NCBI GenBank assembly: GCA_030039795.1
Contig: JASHUU010000088.1
Location: 44,684-108,683 of the forward strand
Reading direction: 5' to 3'
Length of the DNA: 64,000 nucleotides
From: Nitrososphaerales archaeon
Lineage (GTDB): Archaea > Thermoproteota > Nitrososphaeria > Nitrososphaerales > Gagatemarchaeaceae
Positions 56,523 through 64,000 of the stretch are shown in pieces; position 1 is the stretch's first letter, and the number at the start of each line of letters is the position of its first letter. The notes under the pieces were generated by a model, which had not been told where the DNA came from, did no database searches, and saw only the letters and a program-made list of their open reading frames with translations. The position numbers and the translations under genes are program-made.

Positions 56523-57699
56523 GCGCGGCCGAGAGCCATCCGTCTGCGACGGGCTGTGACGCGGACGCCCGGCGCCCGTATCTGATGAGCGGCTTGGTGA
56601 GATGCCTGTTCGCCCTCGGGGAGGAGATGTAGGTCCCCTTCGCCAGCACCCTCCCCGCGGGTACCTCGACGTGCATGACGTCCACGCGCTCGAGGTTGAG
56701 GATCTTCCCGTGGCGCGGCGTAGGCCTCCTGACCCCGCCGTAGACCCTGACCCCGTCCCCCTTCCTCAGCATGGCGACCGCCCTTCGGAGGTCTCCCGTG
56801 GGCTCGTACGCGGCGGCCGCGCGAGTCCAGCCTTCCCCCTGCACAGCGAGGTACGCGTGCCCGCCGGGCCCCACTTCCACCTTCTCCACGGTGCCGTCCA
56901 GCCAGCCCGAGGAGTACGCCTTCCACTCCAGCTCGCGCCCGAGGTGCGCGTCCGTGTGCTGGTTCGACACGAAGACCATGTGCCCGTCGAGCGGCTCGTC
57001 GTGCAGGACGAGCCCGAAGGCGGCGATGACCGACTCGGGGGAGTCGCCCCTCACCCCTGCGAAGACCGGGTCCGGCCCGTGGGGGCAGATGAGGACCTTC
57101 CTCTTCTGGTGGTCGTAGCTGTTGAACGTGTGGGGGAAGGTCCTCCGCTCCATGTCCTTCACAGAGGAGGAGTCGACCAGGCGCCTGGTCCCCCAGTTCC
57201 CCTTCTTCCTGTAGCTGATCAGCTCGTAGGTGTGGTCGAAGCGCTCGTCGAAGGCGAGGGCGCTGGCCGCGCCGACCACTCCCATGCCGTTCCCGGCCTC
57301 GTACACCCTCGCGCCCGCCCTGGCCAGCGCCGCCCTAGCCCTGTGGGGGCTGACCACGCCCGAGAGCGCGTCGAGGTAGAGCGGCTCGAATGTCCCTGCC
57401 ATAGACGGGTCGTCGAGGAGGACCATGGCAGGGTTGGCCCCGCCTCCGGTGTCGGACAGCTCCGCGACCTTGGACGAGATGAGCTCGAAGGCGGCGTCCG
57501 CGTCGCGCGCCTCGACCTTCAGGCAGACTGCCGCGTTGCCCCTCGTCTTGAACGGGATGTTGGGGTTCAGCCTCACGAGCCTCGGGTAGGCGAGGACCTC
57601 GACCTCGGGCATGAGGTCGACCGCTATCCTGTACGCCAGGTAGGTCGTGCAATACCCTTTGGAGGAGTCCGTGTCGTCGACCCCGACGAGGCAGCGCAT
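56488..57699 (-). CDS. tiaS: tRNA(Ile2) 2-agmatinylcytidine synthetase TiaS
   Basis: MRCLVGVDDTDSSKGYCTTYLAYRI..RLVRLNPNIPFKTRGNAAV..GVVGAASAL. Confidence 0.92.
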   Translation of the reverse strand: MRCLVGVDDTDSSKGYCTTYLAYRIAVDLMPEVEVLAYPRLVRLNPNIPFKTRGNAAVCLKVEARDADAAFELISSKVAELSDTGGGANPAMVLLDDPSMAGTFEPLYLDALSGVVSPHRARAALARAGARVYEAGNGMGVVGAASALAFDERFDHTYELISYRKKGNWGTRRLVDSSSVKDMERRTFPHTFNSYDHQKRKVLICPHGPDPVFAGVRGDSPESVIAAFGLVLHDEPLDGHMVFVSNQHTDAHLGRELEWKAYSSGWLDGTVEKVEVGPGGHAYLAVQGEGWTRAAAAYEPTGDLRRAVAMLRKGDGVRVYGGVRRPTPRHGKILNLERVDVMHVEVPAGRVLAKGTYISSPRANRHLTKPLIRYGRRASASQPVADGWLSAAPRQQQVRAQSR

Positions 57700-57745
57700 G
57701 GCCCGGTCTTGGCCGCTGAGTTATTTTAACGTCCGAGAGACCGCG

Positions 57746-57979
57746 CTAGGCCTCTACAACTATCATGGTGAGGGTGCTCCTCACCTTGTCGAGGCGGCGG
57801 ATGTGCCACGTGATGGTCTCCTTTACCTTCTCCATCGTGTCGGCCTCCACGCGAGCCACGATGTCATAGACGCCGTAGACCACGTAGACTTCCTTCACGT
57901 TGGGTATGTCCTTCAGCTTCTTGAGGAGGTCCTCCTCAGCGCCAAGGTCAGCGTTGACTAATACAAAGGCTTGGGGGAT
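57746..57979 (-). CDS. Stand-alone Lrp/AsnC ligand-binding (RAM) domain protein; no canonical start codon
   Basis: IPQAFVLVNADLGAEEDLLKKLKDIPNVKEVYVVYGVYDIVARVEADTMEKVKETITWHIRRLDKVRSTLTMIVVEA*; an in-frame TGA lies just upstream and no ATG/GTG/TTG occurs before the conserved N-terminus. Confidence 0.7.
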   Translation of the reverse strand: MPQAFVLVNADLGAEEDLLKKLKDIPNVKEVYVVYGVYDIVARVEADTMEKVKETITWHIRRLDKVRSTLTMIVVEA

Positions 57980-58063
57980 CCTCGGTCACTTCCTGACCTA
58001 TTCGGTCATTGCAGTCTGGTAATAACCGTTGCTCCTTTTTGTGATGTGCACGCATTGACTGGC

Positions 58064-58792
58064 ATGCCCGAGTACGACTCCTGGCGCCAAGTCGCCGGCT
58101 ACTTCGATGGGGACGGGACAGTCTACTTCTCCGACACCTCAAACCGGCCCTACAAGCTGAGCATCTCCTTGGTCTTCGTCGATCAGTCATCCTACCAGAT
58201 TGGAGGGGTGAAGAAGTTCCTTAACGCCCATGGTGTACCAACCAGTAACATTCTCAAGAGGTCGGACGGGGAAGCTCACGAACTCGCGGTAAGCCAGTTC
58301 AAGGCCGTGAAGAAAGCGCTGAGGAGGATGTTACCCTACCTGTGCAAGAAAGAAATCGAGGTTAGGGCAGCGCTCGACTACTATGAGGGAAGAGTCACCG
58401 GGAACCAGCTCGTCGAAGTGTTCACGGCCGAGGTCGAGGCCGGGAGGAGGGAGAGAAAGACGCGGACGGTACGACTCGACGTGCCCTACACGCGACCCGA
58501 CGGCGACAGGCTGATGAAATCGCTGAGAAGGGACAGACTCAGAGACACCTTCGGGAGGTACAGGGCGAGGCTCTCGCCGCGGGACTTCAAAGCGATTAGG
58601 ACTGGGTACTTTGACCAAGGCAAACGAATCTGCGACCTGACCAGGGAGTACCCCCGATACGCGCGAGAGACCATCAGGCGAGTCCTGGGAAGGGGCAGGG
58701 GCTACGTGGGCGTGAAAGGGATCGGCCGCGTCGACACCACCGACATCACCATAAGGGACCCCGGCGCGGCCCGGACCGAGACCGGTTGCTAG
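58064..58792 (+). mobile_element. Free-standing LAGLIDADG homing endonuclease gene
   Basis: WRQVAGYFDGDGTVYFSDTSNRPYKLSISLVFVDQSSYQIGGVKKFLNAHGV..; single LAGLIDADG-type motif and a basic C-terminal half. ATG at 58064. Confidence 0.8.
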
Positions 58793-59298
58793 GAGTCTTC
58801 GCGCTGGAGATGGGGCAGGACGACCCCACGAAGTGCACGGCGCGCAAGATGATCAACATGGACCTGGCCAGGGGGGTGGGCAGGAAGTTCCACGCGTCCG
58901 ACACGGTGATAGTCCTCAACCCGTACGCGCACAGGGTCCTGGCGCCGCCGGACAGGGGGGCCAAGGCCGTGCTGGTCGTCGACTGCTCCTGGAACCAGGC
59001 GCAGGAGGTCTTCTTTCGCAAGGTGGGAGGGAAACACAGGCGCCTCCCGGTCCTCCTCGCGGCGAACCCCACGAACTATTCGAGAGCAGGGATGCTGAGC
59101 TCGCTCGAGGCGGTGGCCTCCACGATGTACGTCCTGGACGAGACGGAGGAGGCGGCTGAGTATCTGAACATCTACAAGTGGGGGCCGAACTTCCTCACGC
59201 TCAACCAAGAGCCGCTGGACGCATACAGGAAGTCCAGGACGGAGGGCGGGGTCCTCCAGGCGGAGAGGGAGTACTTCCCGCACCTGTTCGAACAGTGA
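58786..59298 (+). CDS. tsr3: rRNA aminocarboxypropyltransferase Tsr3
   Basis: LEMGQDDPTKCTARKMINMDLARGV..VLNPYAHRVLAPPDR..VVDCSWNQAQEVFF..RRLPVLLAANPTNYSRAGMLSSLEA. Confidence 0.9.
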   Translation: MLGVFALEMGQDDPTKCTARKMINMDLARGVGRKFHASDTVIVLNPYAHRVLAPPDRGAKAVLVVDCSWNQAQEVFFRKVGGKHRRLPVLLAANPTNYSRAGMLSSLEAVASTMYVLDETEEAAEYLNIYKWGPNFLTLNQEPLDAYRKSRTEGGVLQAEREYFPHLFEQ

Positions 59299-59303
59299 GG
59301 CGT

Positions 59304-59759
59304 TCACGCCTTTGGAGAGACGTGTCTCTTGAGCCGGTCCAGGAAGTGCTCCCAGCCGCTCTCCCCGTCGTGCCTGAACCTCTCGTCGAAACCCTTCTGG
59401 ACCAGGGTGACACGGGTCCTCCCTCCGGGGAGCTCCTCGAGCGTCCATGACACCGTGGCGGCGGGCGCGTCCTCCATCCTCGCGGGGTCCCTGTCGCTCC
59501 TCATGGCCGCGACCCACGTGTAGGCCAGCTTCCTCCCGGGCACGATCTCCGTGACCCTCCCGGTCACTTCGGTGTCCACCTTCCTCGCCTCCCAGTGGAA
59601 CTTGAAGCGGAGCTGCCCTCCTACGCGCGGCTCGATCTTCGCCTCCGTGGGCATCCACTGGACCAGCTCCTTCTCGTCGGTCAGGGCCCTGAACACGACG
59701 TCGGGGGGCGCGTCCACCTCGACTGACTTCCTGATCTCGGCGGCGCTCGACCAGCTCAA
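59304..59759 (-). CDS. SRPBCC/AHSA1-domain protein
   Basis: IRKSVEVDAPPDVVFRALTDEKELVQWMPTEAKIEPRVGGQLRFKF..; overlaps the ArsR gene stop. Confidence 0.88.
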   Translation of the reverse strand: MSWSSAAEIRKSVEVDAPPDVVFRALTDEKELVQWMPTEAKIEPRVGGQLRFKFHWEARKVDTEVTGRVTEIVPGRKLAYTWVAAMRSDRDPARMEDAPAATVSWTLEELPGGRTRVTLVQKGFDERFRHDGESGWEHFLDRLKRHVSPKA

Positions 59760-60055
59760 CGCCCCGACTCCACGTGGCGCTTCAGCCTGCCTAGCCGGTC
59801 GTCCCAGAAGGCGTCGAAGAAGCTGAGCATCTCGGACATCTTCTCGGTCCTGACCGAGTACAGCCTGTTCTGGCCGACCCTCCGCTCGGAGACGAGGTCG
59901 GCCTCCCTCAGCACCTTGAGGTGCGTGGAGAGCGCGGGGAGCGTGAAGTCGAAGTTCCCCGCGATCTCGCTCGGCGTCTTCTCCCCGTCCTTGAGGAGGA
60001 GGAGGAGGATCTGCCTCCTGCTCCCGTCCGCGACGGCCTTCCACAGGTCGCCCAT
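59756..60055 (-). CDS. ArsR/SdpR-type transcriptional regulator
   Basis: MGDLWKAVADGSRRQILLLLLKDGEKTPSEIAGNFDFTLPALSTHLKVLREADLVSERRVGQNRLY. Confidence 0.9.
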   Translation of the reverse strand: MGDLWKAVADGSRRQILLLLLKDGEKTPSEIAGNFDFTLPALSTHLKVLREADLVSERRVGQNRLYSVRTEKMSEMLSFFDAFWDDRLGRLKRHVESGR

Positions 60056-60154
60056 GAGACTACAGGATTTAATTATCTATTTAATCATTTATCTACGCGG
60101 CACGTCTCTCGCACGTCGCCCCCCGAGGAGGCGGAAACGGTTATCTGGCCGGAG

Positions 60155-60500
60155 AGGCCGGACGCGCCTGACGCGAGCCGGCGGGCGGGCCACGGGGATC
60201 TCCTGGGGAAGTTCCTCCCTCGCAGCAGGCCGCGCGGCGTTGAGAGACGCAGCCGGTGACGGCTGGCTCCAGAACAGAAACGAGACCCGGCCCACCGCAT
60301 GCGGTGATGGGGCGACCTTGAGGTCGGTGGGACGCGGGATGAAACGGCTGACCCGCGCGGAGCAAGGCCAAACGTGGTCGATGAAAGGCCTGCGAGAGAC
60401 CAAGGTAGGCCGCTGAGCTGAATCTCGCCTAGAACAGAAGGAGGACTACGGCCGGGACGCGTCGAAAGCGGCGGAGGGTGAGGGAAACCCTCCCTCCGCT
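60155..60500 (+). ncRNA. rnpB: RNase P RNA (boundaries approximate)
   Basis: Conserved blocks ACAGAAACGAGACC, GGAGCAAGGCCAAAC, GCTGAGCTGAATC..ACAGAAGGAGGACTAC; termini GACGCG / CGCGTC complementary; no plausible protein. Confidence 0.8.
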
Positions 60501-60588
60501 ACCATGCTCTTTTGCGGGACGCTCGGAGGTGTGAGTGAACCAGGGCGACCAGCATGAGTTATATAGTCATTGAGTCACTTGGTAACTT

Positions 60589-60819
60589 ATGGCCACTGTA
60601 AAGGTGGACGAGAGAACATATGCCGAACTGAACCGAATCGCCGGCGACCTGAGAGCATCGAGAGGCAGGCCCGTACCCATAGACGAAGTCATCAGGGAGC
60701 TTCTCGGCAGAAGGAAACCGTCTGGGTACATAGGGTCTTGGAGGATGAGCGACGAGGAGACGGAGAGGATCTTCGGAGACCTGCAGGAGGCTTGGAAGAC
60801 CTGGAAGCGAATGGCGTAA
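60589..60819 (+). CDS. VapB-type antitoxin
   Basis: MATVKVDERTYAELNRIAGDLRASRGRPVPIDEVIRELLGRRK; upstream of a PIN toxin. Confidence 0.8.
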   Translation: MATVKVDERTYAELNRIAGDLRASRGRPVPIDEVIRELLGRRKPSGYIGSWRMSDEETERIFGDLQEAWKTWKRMA

Positions 60820-61211
60820 TCCTCGACACCGACGTGCTCGTCTCCGACCTCCGCGGCAAAACTTCGATTCTTAGTGACCTAGAAGGCAAAGGTCCCGCCA
60901 CCACGGTGGTCAATGCGTTTGAGTTGTTCCATGGTGCGTACAAGTCGAAGGAGGCGTCAGCTAATCTCTCCGCTGCGAGAGGCCTTCTTTCGAGCCTCAG
61001 GGTCGTCGGTCTCAGCCTGAAGGCGGCAGAGAGGGCAGGAGAAATCCTGGCCCACTCCCAAAGGTCTGGCGACGCGCTCGAGGTGCGCGACCTCTTGATC
61101 GGTTGCATCGCCAGGGAAGAGGGGCTGTCGCTCGTCACGTACAACGCCAAGCACTTCAGAAGAATACCAGGACTCGGAGTCGTCGACGCGGGCCAGATCG
61201 CCGACAGATAG
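60792..61211 (+). CDS. VapC-type PIN-domain toxin
   Basis: VILDTDVLVSDLRGK..VVNAFELFHGAY..GDALEVRDLLIGCIAREEGLSLVTYNAKHFRRIPGL; TTG start overlaps vapB. Confidence 0.82.
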   Translation: MEDLEANGVILDTDVLVSDLRGKTSILSDLEGKGPATTVVNAFELFHGAYKSKEASANLSAARGLLSSLRVVGLSLKAAERAGEILAHSQRSGDALEVRDLLIGCIAREEGLSLVTYNAKHFRRIPGLGVVDAGQIADR

Positions 61212-61499
61212 CCGGCCCCTGCAAGGAGGAAAGCCTGACCGCAAGGAAGACTGTCGTCGAGGAGCCCCATAGCTCGCCCCCGATTGACGCTTCTTTGGCC
61301 AAGAGTGAGAGGATGGGAAAGAATGCCAGAAGGACGGCGAACGAGATTGTCATCTTCCGGATGGTATTCAGTTTGTGGCCAATCGACTCTCCGTGCTATA
61401 CCGGTTTTGCGGGCCGGCAGTCGCTGTCGGAAAACGAGTGTTGTCGAGCCGCCCTGCCCTCGTCCGCTGAGTACCTCGGCGAGGTCTGAGCTGCGTTCG

Positions 61500-61928
61500 T
61501 CATGCAACCCGCGGGTTGAACCTTCGGGGGTCTAGACGCCTGATTCCAGGGATTCGCTCATACACGTCGTCCGTGGACAGGATTGTGTGGTCCTGGTCCT
61601 GGTTCAGAGCCGCCGCGGCGTAGATCGCGTCGAACAGGCCCGTCACATTGAAGGACTTCATGATAGACTGGGCGGCCAGCAGGACATCTGCGGTCAGTGG
61701 GAGGATTGAGAGGCCGCTGATTCCCGCTATCTCAGCCTGCTTGCCCAAGATCATGGTCTTGTCGTAGCCGAAGTCCTCGAGAACGTAGTACAGCTCGATC
61801 AAGATCGCCGCCGAAGCATTCAGCTTCAGCTTCCTCTCCTTCAGAGAGCTGAAGATAGGATCTGCGTATCGCTTCAGCCGGTCGCTCTTCTTCGAATACG
61901 CTACGAACAGGTCGGACTCGATGATTAC
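61500..61928 (-). CDS. PIN-domain protein; start codon unclear
   Basis: VIIESDLFVAYSKKSDRLKRYADPIFSSLKERKLKLNASAAILIELYYVLEDFG..GLFDAIYAAAALNQDQDHTILSTDDVYERIPGI; first in-frame ATG/GTG/TTG (61802) would delete the first PIN acidic residue. Confidence 0.65.
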   Translation of the reverse strand, partial: VIIESDLFVAYSKKSDRLKRYADPIFSSLKERKLKLNASAAILIELYYVLEDFGYDKTMILGKQAEIAGISGLSILPLTADVLLAAQSIMKSFNVTGLFDAIYAAAALNQDQDHTILSTDDVYERIPGIRRLDPRRFNPRVA

Positions 61929-62158
61929 TTCTCCCGCCTCCTCCTTGTCCGGAGTCCGACTTCCTCGGCGAGCTTCTTCTCCGCCCTCTCTTTGGCGCTC
62001 TCTCCGGTGTCGGACATGTCAAACTCAATCGGCGCCCGGGGCATCGGGATGACCATGTACGAGTCGCCCATCGGGATGACCAGCGCCTTGTCGGCCTCTA
62101 TCCTGATTTCCTTCGGTATGGTGACCCTGCCTCGGTCGTCGATCTCGACGATGGACAT
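61925..62158 (-). CDS. AbrB/SpoVT-type antitoxin-like protein
   Basis: MSIVEIDDRGRVTIPKEIRIEADKALVIPMGDSYMVIPM; overlaps the PIN gene. Confidence 0.82.
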   Translation of the reverse strand: MSIVEIDDRGRVTIPKEIRIEADKALVIPMGDSYMVIPMPRAPIEFDMSDTGESAKERAEKKLAEEVGLRTRRRREK

Positions 62159-62334
62159 GCTACCGAATGCAGCCAATTCCCATATTTACGAACTGTGGGC
62201 AGAGGACAGTCTTCACCCACAACTGCGACGGCTGGCTTCCGGGCAGCCAACCTCGAGAGGGTGTTCGCGCCCTCTGGCGGGCTGGAACTACGAAGAGGCT
62301 GTCAACCTGAACCTGGGCCCAAGACGACGAAGTC

Positions 62335-62742
62335 CTATCGGGGCGCCCGAATTTGATTGGCTCTGCCCGGTTTCCGCGCGGCGTCAGCCGACGGGGATCC
62401 TGGGGAGCACCTCTCTGCTTCCAGCGTCCCGGAGCAGCAGTCCATCCACAGGCTCAACTGTCTGATCCCGTCAATGCCGACGAGTATCTCCGACGCTCCT
62501 TCGCTCGTCTCCACCAGGCCGTCCGTGGTGACCGCGAGTTCGGGATACTCCACCGCGCCGTACGCGCCCCTCATCTCGATCCTGCTCCCGTCCGCCAGCA
62601 CCGCGGCGCTCTTCCTGGGCCTTAGCTCGCCGAGTCCCAGCCCGTCGAACAGCCGGCGCGGTACGAAGAGGAAGCCGGAGAATCCGGTGTCGACCACCGC
62701 CACGACGCTTCCCCGCTCAGGATACTCCCTCCCCATCAGCAC
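62335..62742 (-). CDS. Clan AA aspartic protease-like protein (DTGF-type)
   Basis: VVAVVDTGFSGFLFVPRRLFDGLGLGELRPRKSAAVLADGSRIEMRGAYGAVEYPE; true start may be up to ~20 codons upstream. Confidence 0.75.
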   Translation of the reverse strand: MLMGREYPERGSVVAVVDTGFSGFLFVPRRLFDGLGLGELRPRKSAAVLADGSRIEMRGAYGAVEYPELAVTTDGLVETSEGASEILVGIDGIRQLSLWMDCCSGTLEAERCSPGSPSADAARKPGRANQIRAPR

Positions 62743-62797
62743 GTTCCTTATCCTGAGCTCCAGGGCAGGCGCGCCGTCGACGAACTTAGGCGTACGC

Positions 62798-63127
62798 TCA
62801 TCGCCTTGTCCTGAGGCCCATCCTCCTCGTAGCCGGGACGCCCGGCAGCGACTCTATCACGACGTCCCGCGGGTCGGTGCCTGCCAGTCTGAGCTGGCTG
62901 GCGAGCTCCTGCAGCGACGGAGCTTCCGCGACTCTCCTCTCGCCGAGCGTGGCCACGTAGAGCCTCGCCTCTCCGTGGTCTTCCATCGTGCCTTCGCGCA
63001 GCCAGACCCTTATCGCGTCCTCGACGCTCGCGGAGATCGAGCCCTTCTTGACCCCGTGGACCTGGCCTGCCCTGGCCCTCAGCGATTTCTCCAGCTCGTC
63101 GTCTATCTTCAGCGTAATCACGCCCAT
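62798..63127 (-). CDS. Ribbon-helix-helix antitoxin-like protein
   Basis: MGVITLKIDDELEKSLRARAGQVHGVKKGSISASVEDAIRVWL. Confidence 0.7.
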   Translation of the reverse strand: MGVITLKIDDELEKSLRARAGQVHGVKKGSISASVEDAIRVWLREGTMEDHGEARLYVATLGERRVAEAPSLQELASQLRLAGTDPRDVVIESLPGVPATRRMGLRTRR

Positions 63128-63276
63128 GAGGAAGCAGAATACTTTACATATTTATATATTTACACGTCGGTGGCGTTCGTTATAGCCACAGCCGCTCACC
63201 CTGAGAGCCCTCGTCCGTTGTGGGGGCCTGCCGACCGGTCGAGGGGTAGTCGCGAGGATGACTCCGTCGACCAGCC

Positions 63277-63314
63277 ACGTCATGGCGACAGACCTACGTC
63301 ATGGCGACAGACCT
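63277..63314. repeat. Perfect tandem duplication of 19 bp (ACGTCATGGCGACAGACCT x2)
   Basis: Read directly; begins ~75 bp upstream of the cas6 start. Confidence 0.9.
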
Positions 63315-63351
63315 TGGTCATTGTGTGAGATGGGTGTTATAAGCCGCTTCA

Positions 63352-64000
63352 ATGATTCAGCTTTGCTCCAAGTTGAGGCTGCTGCTCAAGCTGGTGCCCA
63401 AGGAATCGCATCCCTACGTGAACGACTATCACTATCACCTACAAGCGGCAATCTACTCCCTGATCCGCGAGGGCGGCCTTCCTAGAGTGCACGAGAAGAA
63501 GGGCTACAAGTTCTTCTGTTTCTCGAACATATTTCCGTTTGGGGATTTCAAACAGGGAAACGAAAGAAATCTGCTTTTATCGTCCCCCGACCTTACAATT
63601 GTGGAGTCAATCGAGCGCTCAGCGTCATCGAAGATAAGATCTGGACGCCCACTCGCCGTTGGCGAACTCCAATTCACGATTACCAGTGTTTCCAGGCCTT
63701 TTCGGACCAATCTTGAGGGACCTGAGACAACTGTTCGCTCCGCAACTCCAATCGTGATGAGGATTCCTAGAGTCAGGTACGAGCAATATGGTATGAGACC
63801 ACAACCCTACTATGACTACGTCTTCTGGCGGGAGACGATCCCTCTAGACGCGTTCGTTAAACAGCTCAGGGATGGAATGGTAAAGAAGTGGAAGGAGTAC
63901 TTCGTCAATAGCGTCAGCGATGAGAGAAGATATTTGGATGAAGAGTTACTGCCAGAGATAACCTATTACAAACTCATCAAGACTCTGGCAAAGCCGTTAG
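63352..64000 (+). CDS. cas6: CRISPR-associated endoribonuclease Cas6 (3' end beyond window)
   Basis: Not in the supplied ORF track because it is open at the edge. Reads MIQLCSKLRLLLKLVPKESHPYVNDYHYHLQAAIYSLIREGGLPRVHEKKGYKFFCFSNIFPFGDFKQGNERNLLLSSPDLTIVESI...; TATA-like ttataag ~20 nt upstream of ATG. Confidence 0.85.
   Translation, partial: MIQLCSKLRLLLKLVPKESHPYVNDYHYHLQAAIYSLIREGGLPRVHEKKGYKFFCFSNIFPFGDFKQGNERNLLLSSPDLTIVESIERSASSKIRSGRPLAVGELQFTITSVSRPFRTNLEGPETTVRSATPIVMRIPRVRYEQYGMRPQPYYDYVFWRETIPLDAFVKQLRDGMVKKWKEYFVNSVSDERRYLDEELLPEITYYKLIKTLAKPL

Noticed and set aside
63277-63314. CRISPR array upstream of cas6
   Set aside because: Only two directly abutting 19-bp copies with no spacer; no other repeats seen in the window. 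Treated as a tandem duplication.

Overview
This is a gene-dense, high-GC archaeal chromosome segment. TFE-alpha, archaeal DnaG, Pelota, a V/A-type ATPase, EndoQ, TiaS, Trm56 and Tsr3 together suggest a TACK-like lineage; the exact taxon is not determinable from the window. Most of it is information-processing and housekeeping genes. The last ~3.5 kb is an accessory tail with VapBC, PIN/AbrB, an RHH plus DTGF-protease pair, and a cas6 cut by the window end. By hand-folding I find five tRNA genes, all interrupted: tRNA-Val(UAC) with 2 introns, tRNA-Ser(GCU) with 3, tRNA-Trp(CCA) with 1, tRNA-Pro(UGG) with 1 in the D-loop, and initiator tRNA-Met with 4 small introns. The window also holds an SRP RNA and an RNase P RNA. 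The most interesting protein-level observations are: (i) a tight operon of Ku-like protein, minimal ATP-dependent DNA ligase and mini family-X polymerase, a candidate archaeal NHEJ module whose polymerase has Asn at the third catalytic Asp position; (ii) a short, apparently hinge-less SMC protein with SMC5/6-like motifs, coupled to a kleisin-like partner; (iii) a winged-helix/ATP-cone/NrdD-like/Zn-ribbon fusion directly upstream of a class II ribonucleotide reductase; (iv) a secreted G1 (eqolisin) glutamic peptidase; (v) a LAGLIDADG endonuclease gene between lrp-like and tsr3, next to an lrp-like ORF with no canonical start. All family calls come from reading motifs by eye; no database search was run.
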